From Actinomycetota bacterium (GTDB lineage Bacteria > Actinomycetota > Thermoleophilia > Solirubrobacterales > Solirubrobacteraceae), in assembly GCA_005883255.1 (NCBI GenBank), contig VAXS01000143.1, positions 1 through 8,751 of the forward strand: a stretch of DNA of 8,751 nucleotides, in the 5' to 3' direction. Both the position numbers and the translations under genes were made by a program. Below the pieces are notes generated by a model. It did not search any database. It saw only the letters and a list, made by a program, of their open reading frames with translations, and was not told the DNA's origin. Shown piece after piece: positions 1 through 6,761 of the stretch. Each line of letters starts with the position of its first letter. The first letter of the stretch is position 1.

Positions 1-552
1 GTCCAGCAGGTTGACCACCCAGTCGCAGGCCGAGTCGCCGCCGCCCACGATCACCACCTTCTTGCCCGCGAACTCCGACTTCTCGCCCACCAGGTAGTAG
101 GCGCCGCGCCCCTCCCAGGGCGTCATGTCGTAGCCCGGGAGCTTCTTGGGCTCGAACGCGCCGTGGCCGCCGGCGATCAGCACGGTGCGCGAGCGCAGCT
201 CGCCCCGCTCGGTGTGGAGGACGACCACGTCGCCGTCCCAGGAGATGCGCTCGGCGGTGGTGTCGAGGTGCACCGGCACGTCGAACTGCTCCAGCGTCTG
301 CCGGCGCAGCAGCTCCACGAGGTCCTTGGCCAGCACCCGGGGATGGCCGGGCACGTCGAAGATCCACTTCTCCGGGTACAGCGTGGTGAGCTGGCCGCCC
401 AGGTCGGGCAGCGAGTCGACGATCCGCGAGCTGGCCTCGCGCATCCCCGCCCAGAAGGCGGCCGACAGGCCCACCGGCCCGGCGCCGATGATCGTGAGGT
501 CGCGGACCTCGTCGAAGTCCCGCGCCAGGTCGGTGTGCTCGACCGCGCTCAT
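1..552 (-). CDS. Ferredoxin/flavodoxin-NADP+ reductase, thioredoxin-reductase-like type (partial, C-terminus beyond left edge)
   Basis: This is the N-terminal 184 codons of a cytoplasmic FAD/NADPH flavoprotein; the rest lies left of the window. A Rossmann FAD-binding motif GAGPVG sits at residues 23-28. It is followed by GGQLTTLYPEKWIFDVPG around 52-69, a block typical of the YumC-type ferredoxin-NADP+ reductases. A second nucleotide-binding motif, GGGDSACDW (about 170-178), begins the NADPH domain. The redox CxxC that thioredoxin reductases carry just before this second motif is absent; the sequence there is YYLVGEKSEFAGKK. That separates it from true TrxR. The ATG at 552 overlaps the TGA of the upstream haem gene by four bases (ATGA), so the two are probably translationally coupled. 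By family it should pass electrons between NADPH and ferredoxin or flavodoxin. A direct role in haem synthesis is only inferred from the pairing. Confidence 0.88.
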   Translation of the reverse strand, partial: MSAVEHTDLARDFDEVRDLTIIGAGPVGLSAAFWAGMREASSRIVDSLPDLGGQLTTLYPEKWIFDVPGHPRVLAKDLVELLRRQTLEQFDVPVHLDTTAERISWDGDVVVLHTERGELRSRTVLIAGGHGAFEPKKLPGYDMTPWEGRGAYYLVGEKSEFAGKKVVIVGGGDSACDWVVNLLD

Positions 553-1241
553 GTCAGCGCCTCCGCCGCCACCGGCTCGCCGTCGAGCGCGCCCAGCGCG
601 CGCTCCACCGAGCACGCCACGCAGGTGAAGGTGGGCGTGTCGCGCAGCGTGTAGGAGCTGGACTCGCTGGTGCGCAGCCGCTGGACGAGGTCGAGGAAGT
701 CGCCGGGCTCGTCGGTCTCGAAGGCCACCACGAACTCCTGGTCGTCGAGGCCGAACGAATAGGAGGTGTTCAGGTCCACGGAAGGGAACTCGCGTCCGAT
801 TCGGATGTGCTCCTGCATGATCCGGTGGCGTTCGTCCGCGGGCAACGCGTACCAGGCCCGCGTCTTCACGAACGGGTAGACGAACAGGTAGCGCCCGTGG
901 GCGGGGCGCACCTCCAGGCGCGACTCGTCGGAGTACTCGGACTCCTTGGTCATCGCCAGGAACGAGTGCGGCACCTCGCACCACTTCATCAGCCCGCTCT
1001 GGGCGAGGACCACGTGGAACTCGTGGATCCGCTCCAGGTTCTGCGCCTGGGAGAGCAGCATCAGGTCGGCGTCGCCCCGCGTCCCCACCAGCGAGAACGC
1101 CCGCAGGAGGTGATCCTGGGCGAAGTCGGCGCAGGCGGCGGCGAATTCGCGCTTGTCCCGGGCGCGCTGGGCGGGATCGAGCCGGCGCCAGGCCGGATCG
1201 ACCCGCAGGAATGTGTACTTGACGAAATGGCGCTCCGGCAT
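549..1241 (-). CDS. hemQ: Coproheme decarboxylase / chlorite-dismutase-family haem protein (ChdC, HemQ)
   Basis: A 230-residue soluble protein of the chlorite dismutase family, matching the usual length of ChdC. ChdC catalyses the last step of the coproporphyrin-dependent haem pathway, decarboxylating coproheme to haem b with peroxide. The family core is plain: YLFVYPFVKTRAWY at 118-131 contains the pair corresponding to the catalytic Tyr and nearby Lys (Y122, K126). EHIRIGREF at 144-152 carries the proximal haem ligand, H145. The SFGLDDQEFVVAFETD block follows at 162-177. The distal position, Arg in true chlorite dismutases, has no Arg here; the nearest aligned residue is N158. This supports decarboxylase rather than chlorite dismutase activity. 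Two cysteines near the C-terminus (C207, C210) form a CxxC of unknown meaning. The ATG at 1241 has only a weak GGCGGG upstream as ribosome site. It leads a two-gene unit with the flavin reductase and diverges from the membrane-protein operon. Confidence 0.92.
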   Translation of the reverse strand: MPERHFVKYTFLRVDPAWRRLDPAQRARDKREFAAACADFAQDHLLRAFSLVGTRGDADLMLLSQAQNLERIHEFHVVLAQSGLMKWCEVPHSFLAMTKESEYSDESRLEVRPAHGRYLFVYPFVKTRAWYALPADERHRIMQEHIRIGREFPSVDLNTSYSFGLDDQEFVVAFETDEPGDFLDLVQRLRTSESSSYTLRDTPTFTCVACSVERALGALDGEPVAAEALT

Positions 1242-1280
1242 GCAAACGCCCGCCGGACCGGGAGGGCATGGCGGGCCCGG

Positions 1281-1290
1281 AAAGTATAGT
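1281..1290. promoter_or_regulatory. Overlapping divergent -10 elements (shared bidirectional promoter)
   Basis: The sequence AAAGTATAGT is the only AT-rich stretch between the divergent genes. On the plus strand TATAGT (1285-1290) is a good -10 box placed so that transcription would begin about at the ATG at 1298, predicting a leaderless message. On the minus strand the same bases read TATACT (1288 down to 1283), which would start the hemQ message near 1276 with a leader of about 35 bases. No convincing -35 is seen on either strand. A 6-base inverted repeat, GGCGGG (1270-1275) and CCCGCC (1291-1296), flanks the box, but in DNA this GC-rich it may be chance. Start sites are inferred from spacing only. 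Confidence 0.5.
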
Positions 1291-1297
1291 CCCGCCG

Positions 1298-3394
1298 ATG
1301 CTCCGGCTCGCCCGCTTGGTGGCGGCGTGCGCGCTCGCGCTGCTCGCTGCCCTCGCCCTCCTCTCGAGCTCCGCCGGCGCCCAGGCGACCCCCGGGCGCA
1401 GCGTGGTGATCGCGTTCTGGTCGGCGCCGATCATCGACAACTACTCGCTGGTGGGCCTGCCCAAGGGGCACGAGCCCCACGACCTCTTCCTGCGCGACCT
1501 GGCGCGCGACCCGCGGCTGTCGCTCGGCCTGCTGAGCAGCGTGCAGGGCGACTACAGCGAGGAGCAGGCGCTCCTCGACATCAGCCAGGGCACGCGGCAG
1601 CCCAGCTCGCTGTACTCGCCGCGCAACCCCTATCCGCTGCGGCTCGACACCACCACCTCGACGGTCCTGGACTGGCAGCGGTCGGTGCGCCGCGCGCGCA
1701 AGGTGTCGATCACGCTGAAGCCGGGCCTGCTGGCCAGCTCGGTCCCCGGCGGCGGCGCCTACGTGGGCGTCGGCGGCCGCAACACGGTGGCCGCGGTGGC
1801 GGCGGCCAACCAGCACGGGCGCGTGGCGGCCGTCTCGCTCGGGCCCGCGCAGACGCTGGCCACGCGGGTGCAGCAGATGGCGGCCCGCAAGCGCCTGGTG
1901 GTGGTGGGCGTCTCGCCCGACGCGGCCGGGCGCGCGCAGATCGACCAGCTGGTGGCCAACCGTCCGGCACAGCAGCTGCTGTTCGTCGCCTACCTGCCGC
2001 CCACCCCGCCGCAGCAGTCGCTGTCCAGCCCGGCCTCGCGCCTGCTCAAGCAGACCGCGTTCGCGATGGGGCGCACCGGCAAGGTGGGCGGGGTCACCTC
2101 GGCCACCACGCGGCAGGACGGCCTGGTCTCCACGATCGACATCGCCCCGACCGTCCTCGACTACCTGCACGTCAAGGTGCCCAAGAAGGTGCGCGGGACC
2201 GACATCAAGGCCGGCAGCCGGGTCAGCGCCGCCCACCTGGAGAACCTGCGCCGGCGCTGGGCCGACGTGCGCAGCTCGCGCCAGGCGTCGTCGATGCGCG
2301 GGGTGGTGGCGGTGGCCGGGATCGTGTTCCTGGTCCTGGGCCTGCTGCGCGGGATCCGGGCGGCCGTGGCGCCGGCCCTGCGGATCGGGGCGCTGGGGCT
2401 CATGTGGTGGCCGACGACCGTGCTGATCAGCGCCGCGGTCGAGCCCAGCACCCGATTGAAGGAGACCGCGATCATCGCGGTGCTGGCGATCGCGCTGGCG
2501 ATCGTCACCGACAGAGTGGTGCGCTGGCCCCGGGGGCCGGCGGTGCCCGCCGCGGTGGGCCTGGCGGCCTACACGATCGACCTGGCGTTCGGCGGCGACC
2601 TGCTGACGCGCTCGGTGCTGGGGCCCAGCGTGGCCTTCGGCGCCCGCTTCTACGGCGTCTCCAACGAGCTGGAGCCGCTGCTGCCGATCCTCCTGCTGGT
2701 CGGGCTGGCGGCGGTGATGACCGGCCGTCCCCTGACCCGGCGAACGCCGTGGATATACGCGGGCGCCGGACTGCTGCTGGGCATCGTCGTGGGTTGGGGC
2801 AGGCTCGGGGCGGACGTGGGCGGCGTCATCACGGTGGGCCTGGCCGTGGCGGCGGCGACCCTGGTCATGCTGCCGGGCGGGATCACCAAGCGCTCGGTGA
2901 TCGTCGCCCTGCTGGTGCCGGTGGCGGCGATCGGGGGCCTGATCCTGCTCGACCTCGGGCTGTCGGGCGGCGACCACCTGAGCCGCAACCTGCTGCGCAC
3001 CGAGAACAGCCGGGAGCTGTGGGAGCTGGTGGCGCGCCGCTACGAGCTGGCGTTCCGCGTGCTGAAGAGCGGGCGCACCCCGGCCTACTTCCTGGGCGTG
3101 GTGCTGGCCGTGCTGTTCGCGATCCGCAACCGGCGCTGGCTGTACGGCGAGTCCCCGCACCGGGCGTGGATCGCCGTGATGGTGGGCGGCCTGGGCGCGG
3201 GAATCGGCGGCATGCTGGCCAACGACTCCGGGCCGATCCTCCTGGTCAACTCGGTCGTCGCCCTGGCCACGGTCACGGCCTACCTGCTGGCCGGCACGCG
3301 GGCGCGCTTCCTCACCCAGCAGCCGGCCGCGCCGGCGCCCGGCCCGCCGCCCCCGCCCGGAGAGCGGCCCGCGGAGACGGTCCTCGCGGGCTGA
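1298..3394 (+). CDS. Tandem paralogue 1: membrane protein with extracytoplasmic alkaline-phosphatase-superfamily-like domain
   Basis: A 698-residue exported, multi-helix membrane protein of unknown function. Residues 5-24 are a hydrophobic signal sequence ending at SAGAQA, followed by an extracytoplasmic region to about 330. This region has a GLLSSVQGDYSEEQ..LLDISQGTR block (77-100), KPGLLASSVPG (141-151), and TSATTRQDGLVSTIDIAPTVLDYL (267-290). The last is a D-x-A-P-T-x-L signature common in the alkaline phosphatase/sulfatase superfamily. The usual metal-binding Asp-Gly near the N-terminus is not apparent. About ten membrane helices span 334-665, with conserved polar segments ARFYGVSNELEP (449-460), GADVGG (504-509) and NDSGP (642-646), then a Pro-rich cytoplasmic tail. 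The ATG at 1298 is preferred because the signal peptide begins there and a -10 box sits at leaderless distance; an in-frame ATG at 1268 would add ten residues. Its stop overlaps the next start (TGATG). As far as I recall, similar proteins of unknown function occur in other Gram-positives. Confidence 0.82.
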   Translation: MLRLARLVAACALALLAALALLSSSAGAQATPGRSVVIAFWSAPIIDNYSLVGLPKGHEPHDLFLRDLARDPRLSLGLLSSVQGDYSEEQALLDISQGTRQPSSLYSPRNPYPLRLDTTTSTVLDWQRSVRRARKVSITLKPGLLASSVPGGGAYVGVGGRNTVAAVAAANQHGRVAAVSLGPAQTLATRVQQMAARKRLVVVGVSPDAAGRAQIDQLVANRPAQQLLFVAYLPPTPPQQSLSSPASRLLKQTAFAMGRTGKVGGVTSATTRQDGLVSTIDIAPTVLDYLHVKVPKKVRGTDIKAGSRVSAAHLENLRRRWADVRSSRQASSMRGVVAVAGIVFLVLGLLRGIRAAVAPALRIGALGLMWWPTTVLISAAVEPSTRLKETAIIAVLAIALAIVTDRVVRWPRGPAVPAAVGLAAYTIDLAFGGDLLTRSVLGPSVAFGARFYGVSNELEPLLPILLLVGLAAVMTGRPLTRRTPWIYAGAGLLLGIVVGWGRLGADVGGVITVGLAVAAATLVMLPGGITKRSVIVALLVPVAAIGGLILLDLGLSGGDHLSRNLLRTENSRELWELVARRYELAFRVLKSGRTPAYFLGVVLAVLFAIRNRRWLYGESPHRAWIAVMVGGLGAGIGGMLANDSGPILLVNSVVALATVTAYLLAGTRARFLTQQPAAPAPGPPPPPGERPAETVLAG

Positions 3395-5481
3395 TGCGCC
3401 CGCCGCGCCGCGCGCCTGGGCTCGCGCTCCTCGCCGCGCTCGCCGCCGGGCTGCTGCTGGCCTGGCCGGCCGCCGGCGCCTCGGCGGTCACCCCCGGCCG
3501 CAGCGCGCTGCTGGTGTTCGTCCCGGCTCCGGCGGTGCCGCCGGCGCACGCCGGCCAGGCCGACCTCCTGCTCCGCGCGCTGGCCGCCCGGCCCGTGCTC
3601 GACGTGGGGCTCATGAGCGCCACCCAGGGCAACTACAGCCCGGAGCAGGAGCTGCTGGACATCACCCAGGGCATCCGCGTGTCGCCCACCGCGTACCGGC
3701 CGCCGCTGCCCGGACCGCTGTCCCTCGTGCCCGCCGGAGCCGGTGGCCGCATCGCCGGCTGGGCGGCGGACGTGCGCCGCGCGCGCCGGGCGCCCGCGAC
3801 CATCCGACCGGGCCTGCTCGCCAGCTCGATTCCGGGCCGCGCCGCCTACGTGGGCAGCGACGCCGCCTCGGGGCTGGACGCCGCCGCCGCAGCCGACCGC
3901 CACGGCCGCGTCGCCCTGGTCTCGCGAGGACCGCCGGCCACCGTGGTGGCCCGGACGCGAGCGGCGCTGGCCAGCAGCCACTTCGTCGTCGTCGACCTGC
4001 CCGGACCGCGCACCCGGGCGCTGGCCGAGCTCGACGCCCTGCTGGCCGCGCGCGCTCCCCGCGAGCTCTTGATCGCCACCCAGGCGCCGCCGGCGGGCCA
4101 CGTCCTGCAGTTCCTGCCGATCGGCGTCGCGGGCTCCGGACGGGGCGCGCGGGGCGTCACGTCCGACACCACACAGTGGGACGGCGTGGTCGCCGGCATC
4201 GACGTCCTGCCCACTGTCCTGCGCCATCTGGGCGTCTCCGGCCCGAGCAACGTCACCGGCGCGCGCATCCACGGCGCCGCCCGGGTCAGCGCCTCCGACC
4301 TCGAGCACCTGCGCGGCCGCTACTCGCACATCGCCCCGCGGCGCATCCGGACGCTGGAGGCCCTGCTCGCCGCCTGGGCCGCGCTCCTGGTGGGATTCGG
4401 GCTGGCGGGACGCCTGCGGGCGGGGATGCGGATCGGGGCTCTGGCCTTGCTGTGGCTGCCCGTCACCGTCCTTCTCCCCGGCGCGATCGACCCGGCGCGG
4501 ACCGCCGTGGAGGCGGCGCTGGTGGCCGGGCCCGCCTTCGTCCTGGGAGCCCTCACCGACCGGTTCGTTCCCTGGCCCCGGGCGCCGATCGTGCCCGCCC
4601 TGGTCACGCTGGTCGTGTACTTCGTCGACCTCGCGGCCGGCTCCAACCTGATCACGCTCTCGCTCCTGGGCCCCAACCCGCGGGCGGGGGCGCGCTTCTA
4701 CGGCATCGGGAACGAGCTGGAGCCGGCGCTGCCGATCCTGTTGTTCGTGGGCCTGGCGGCGCTGATGACCGGGCGGGAGCGCACGCGGCGGCAGGCGCTC
4801 GCGTTCGCGCTGTCCGGGCTGGTGCTGGCCCTGGCCGTCGGCTCCGGTCTGCTGGGCGCCGACGTCGGCGGCGTCGTGACCTGCAGCGTGGGCGCCGCCG
4901 TGGCCACGGTGCTGATGCTGCCCGGCGGGGTGCCGCGGCGGATCGCGGCCGCCCTGTTCGTGGTCGTCCCGGTGCTGGCGGTGGGCGCGCTGGCGCTGCT
5001 CGACCTGGTCACGGGCGCCAACAGCCACTTCGCCCGCAACGTGTTGGAGGCGCACGGGAGCCTCAACGTCTGGCAGACCATCGAGCGTCGCTACCAGTTC
5101 GCCTGGCACGCGCTGCGCCGGGGCCGGATGCCCGAGGCGTTCGCGCTCTGCGCCCTGGCAGTGGCGGTGGCGGTCGTCTACCGCGACCGCCTGTACGCGC
5201 GCCTGCCCGGTCCCGCCTGGCGGGCGACGCTCGTCGGGGGCCTGTGGGCGGGCATCGCCGGGGCCCTGAGCAACGACTCCGGCCCGCTCCTGTTCGTGGT
5301 CGCGGTGTTCGTCCTGGGCGTGGTGAGCATCTACCTGTACGGAGCCCCCCGGACGGCCGCGGGAGTCGCTACCCTCGGAACATCCGCCGCTTCCGCTCCG
5401 TCCCCGGGGGCGGAGCAGGCCGGCGCGGAGGTCCCCGCCGGCGTGAGCGCTGGCGAGGTCGTCAAACCGCACTCACCATGA
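3394..5481 (+). CDS. Tandem paralogue 2: membrane protein with extracytoplasmic alkaline-phosphatase-superfamily-like domain
   Basis: A 695-residue protein clearly duplicated from the gene before it and in the same order of parts. It has a signal sequence at about 8-30, then an extracytoplasmic domain with GLMSATQGNYSPEQ..LLDITQGIR (72-95), RPGLLASSIPG (138-148) and GVTSDTTQWDGVVAGIDVLPTVLRHL (254-279). The membrane part (about 320-650) carries ARFYGIGNELEPALP (433-447), GADVGG (488-493) and NDSGP (627-631). The ectodomain is the more divergent half: the segment after the signal peptide is shorter and Ala/Pro-rich. The DxAPT signature of the first copy has become DVLPT. The membrane motifs are kept almost unchanged. 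The ATG at 3394 overlaps the upstream TGA by one base, with no ribosome site at good spacing, so translation probably depends on termination of the first copy. The frame is open far upstream of this ATG, but that part is out of phase with the first paralogue. Function is unknown; the two may form a hetero-oligomer. Confidence 0.82.
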   Translation: MRPPRRAPGLALLAALAAGLLLAWPAAGASAVTPGRSALLVFVPAPAVPPAHAGQADLLLRALAARPVLDVGLMSATQGNYSPEQELLDITQGIRVSPTAYRPPLPGPLSLVPAGAGGRIAGWAADVRRARRAPATIRPGLLASSIPGRAAYVGSDAASGLDAAAAADRHGRVALVSRGPPATVVARTRAALASSHFVVVDLPGPRTRALAELDALLAARAPRELLIATQAPPAGHVLQFLPIGVAGSGRGARGVTSDTTQWDGVVAGIDVLPTVLRHLGVSGPSNVTGARIHGAARVSASDLEHLRGRYSHIAPRRIRTLEALLAAWAALLVGFGLAGRLRAGMRIGALALLWLPVTVLLPGAIDPARTAVEAALVAGPAFVLGALTDRFVPWPRAPIVPALVTLVVYFVDLAAGSNLITLSLLGPNPRAGARFYGIGNELEPALPILLFVGLAALMTGRERTRRQALAFALSGLVLALAVGSGLLGADVGGVVTCSVGAAVATVLMLPGGVPRRIAAALFVVVPVLAVGALALLDLVTGANSHFARNVLEAHGSLNVWQTIERRYQFAWHALRRGRMPEAFALCALAVAVAVVYRDRLYARLPGPAWRATLVGGLWAGIAGALSNDSGPLLFVVAVFVLGVVSIYLYGAPRTAAGVATLGTSAASAPSPGAEQAGAEVPAGVSAGEVVKPHSP

Positions 5482-6761
5482 AGATCGCCCTGGTCTCCCC
5501 CTACTCCTGGACGTACCCCGGCGGCGTCACCCGTCACGTCGAGGCGCTGGCCGACGAGCTGCTCGCGCGCGGGCACGAGGTGCGCGTGCTGGCGCCCTAC
5601 GACGGGCCCGGCCGCGCGGCCGGCGTCTTCCACCGCGGAGCGGTGCCCGAGGAGCGCCCGGCCCCCGACTACCTGATCTCGCTGGGCGGCACCCTCGGGC
5701 TGCCGATGAACGGCGCGCAGTCCAACCTGGCGATCACGCCCTTCGCCGTGGCCACCGCGCGGCGCGAGCTGCGCACCGGCGGCTACGACGTCGTGCACGT
5801 CCACGAGCCCATCGCCCCGATCGTGGCCTGGGACGCGATCGCCTCCACCGCCGCCCCGCTGGTGGCGACCTACCACGTGTACTCCGAGAACGCGTTCGCC
5901 CACGGGATCGCCCGGCTGCTGGGCGTCGGGCGCCTGATGAACCACCTGCACGGCCGGATCGCGGTGTCCGAGGCGGCGGCCTGGACCGCGCGGCGCTTCT
6001 TCGGCGGCCACTACCGGATCGTCCCCAACGGGGTGCACCTGCCGGAGGCGGACGACCTGCCCGCCCCGGAGGAGGATGCGACCGAGCTGCGGATCGCCTT
6101 CGTGGGCCAGGCGGTCGAGCGCAAGGGGCTGCCGGTCCTGCTGCGCGCCTTCGAGGCGCTGCGCGAGCACATCCCGGCCCGCCTGGAGATCGTGGGCGCC
6201 ACCGACGAGGAGGTCGCTCCGCTGCTGCTCGACGCCCGCGACGTCACCGTGCTGGGGAAGGTCTCCGACGAGCGCAAGCAGCGGGCGCTGGCCGAGGCGC
6301 ACGTGCTCTGCGCCCCCTCGCTGGGAGGCGAGAGCTTCGGGATGGTGCTCACCGAGTCGTTCGCCGCCGGCACGCCGGTCGTGGCCTCGGACATCGCCGG
6401 CTACCGCGACGTGGTCCGCGACGGGGTGGATGGGCTGCTGGTCCCCCGGGGCGATGCCACCGAGCTGGCCGAGGCGCTGCGCGACCTCTGGCTGGAGCCG
6501 GAGCGGCGGGCGGCGATGGCGGCGGCCGCCCGCGAGCGCGCCCGGCGCGCCCCCGGCGGCTGCCGTCGCCGGAGCCGCCCGCCACCGGAGGACGCGCGCG
6601 CCGCCCTGTGCTGTCCCTGCTGCGACGGACGGGCCTGGCTCTGGCCTCGATCCTCGGGTTGGTGCTGGGCGTGCTGGCACTGCAGCGGATCGGGCTGGGG
6701 AACATCGGCCAGACGCTGCTGTCGTCCAGCCCGACGTGGATCCTGGTGGGCCTGGGCCTGA
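5478..6761 (+). CDS. GT4 glycosyltransferase, PimA-like (probable phosphatidylinositol mannosyltransferase); C-terminus runs out of its proper frame
   Basis: The first roughly 355 residues are a GT-B retaining glycosyltransferase of family GT4, closest in motif pattern to mycobacterial PimA, which mannosylates phosphatidyl-myo-inositol on the inner face of the membrane. Visible are the opening MKIALVSPYSWTYPGGV with the donor/acceptor loop PGGV at 14-17, and HVHEP at 107-111. PNGV lies at 183-186, ERKGLPVLL (214-222) marks the second Rossmann fold, and GGESFGMVLTE (283-293) holds the E-x7-E pair E285/E293. The ATG overlaps the preceding TGA (ATGA). PimA-type proteins end near residue 375-390, but here no stop occurs until 6761. 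From about residue 357 the translation loses family character, and from about 377 it is rich in Cys and Trp, as expected for the wrong frame of the following gene. A true end near 6608, or an indel between about 6545 and 6608, is likely. Acceptor lipid is inferred, not shown. Confidence 0.85.
   Translation: MKIALVSPYSWTYPGGVTRHVEALADELLARGHEVRVLAPYDGPGRAAGVFHRGAVPEERPAPDYLISLGGTLGLPMNGAQSNLAITPFAVATARRELRTGGYDVVHVHEPIAPIVAWDAIASTAAPLVATYHVYSENAFAHGIARLLGVGRLMNHLHGRIAVSEAAAWTARRFFGGHYRIVPNGVHLPEADDLPAPEEDATELRIAFVGQAVERKGLPVLLRAFEALREHIPARLEIVGATDEEVAPLLLDARDVTVLGKVSDERKQRALAEAHVLCAPSLGGESFGMVLTESFAAGTPVVASDIAGYRDVVRDGVDGLLVPRGDATELAEALRDLWLEPERRAAMAAAARERARRAPGGCRRRSRPPPEDARAALCCPCCDGRAWLWPRSSGWCWACWHCSGSGWGTSARRCCRPARRGSWWAWA

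Noticed and set aside
1268..1297. Alternative ATG ten codons upstream for the first paralogue
   Set aside because: It would put MAGPESIVPP before the signal peptide, its GGAGGG (1261-1266) is too close to serve as a ribosome site, and the ATG lies upstream of the likely transcription start.
1061..3160. Open frame of about 700 codons on the minus strand opposite the first paralogue and part of hemQ
   Set aside because: Same antisense-shadow composition; it conflicts with two well-supported genes.
1153..3393. Long open frame upstream of the second paralogue, in its frame, making an apparent protein of over 1,400 residues
   Set aside because: The upstream part is out of phase with the clearly conserved first paralogue, is Ala/Gly/Arg/Pro low-complexity and has no family motifs. 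The real start is the ATG at 3394 with its signal peptide.
3280..5472. Open frame of about 730 codons on the minus strand opposite the second paralogue
   Set aside because: Composition is Gln/Arg/Gly/His-rich with no recognisable motif, typical of the antisense shadow of a high-GC gene. The plus-strand frame is confirmed by its paralogue.
5331..6680. Open frame of 449 codons on the minus strand over the glycosyltransferase
   Set aside because: Low-complexity Arg/Gly/Gln/His shadow; the GT4 motifs on the plus strand are decisive.
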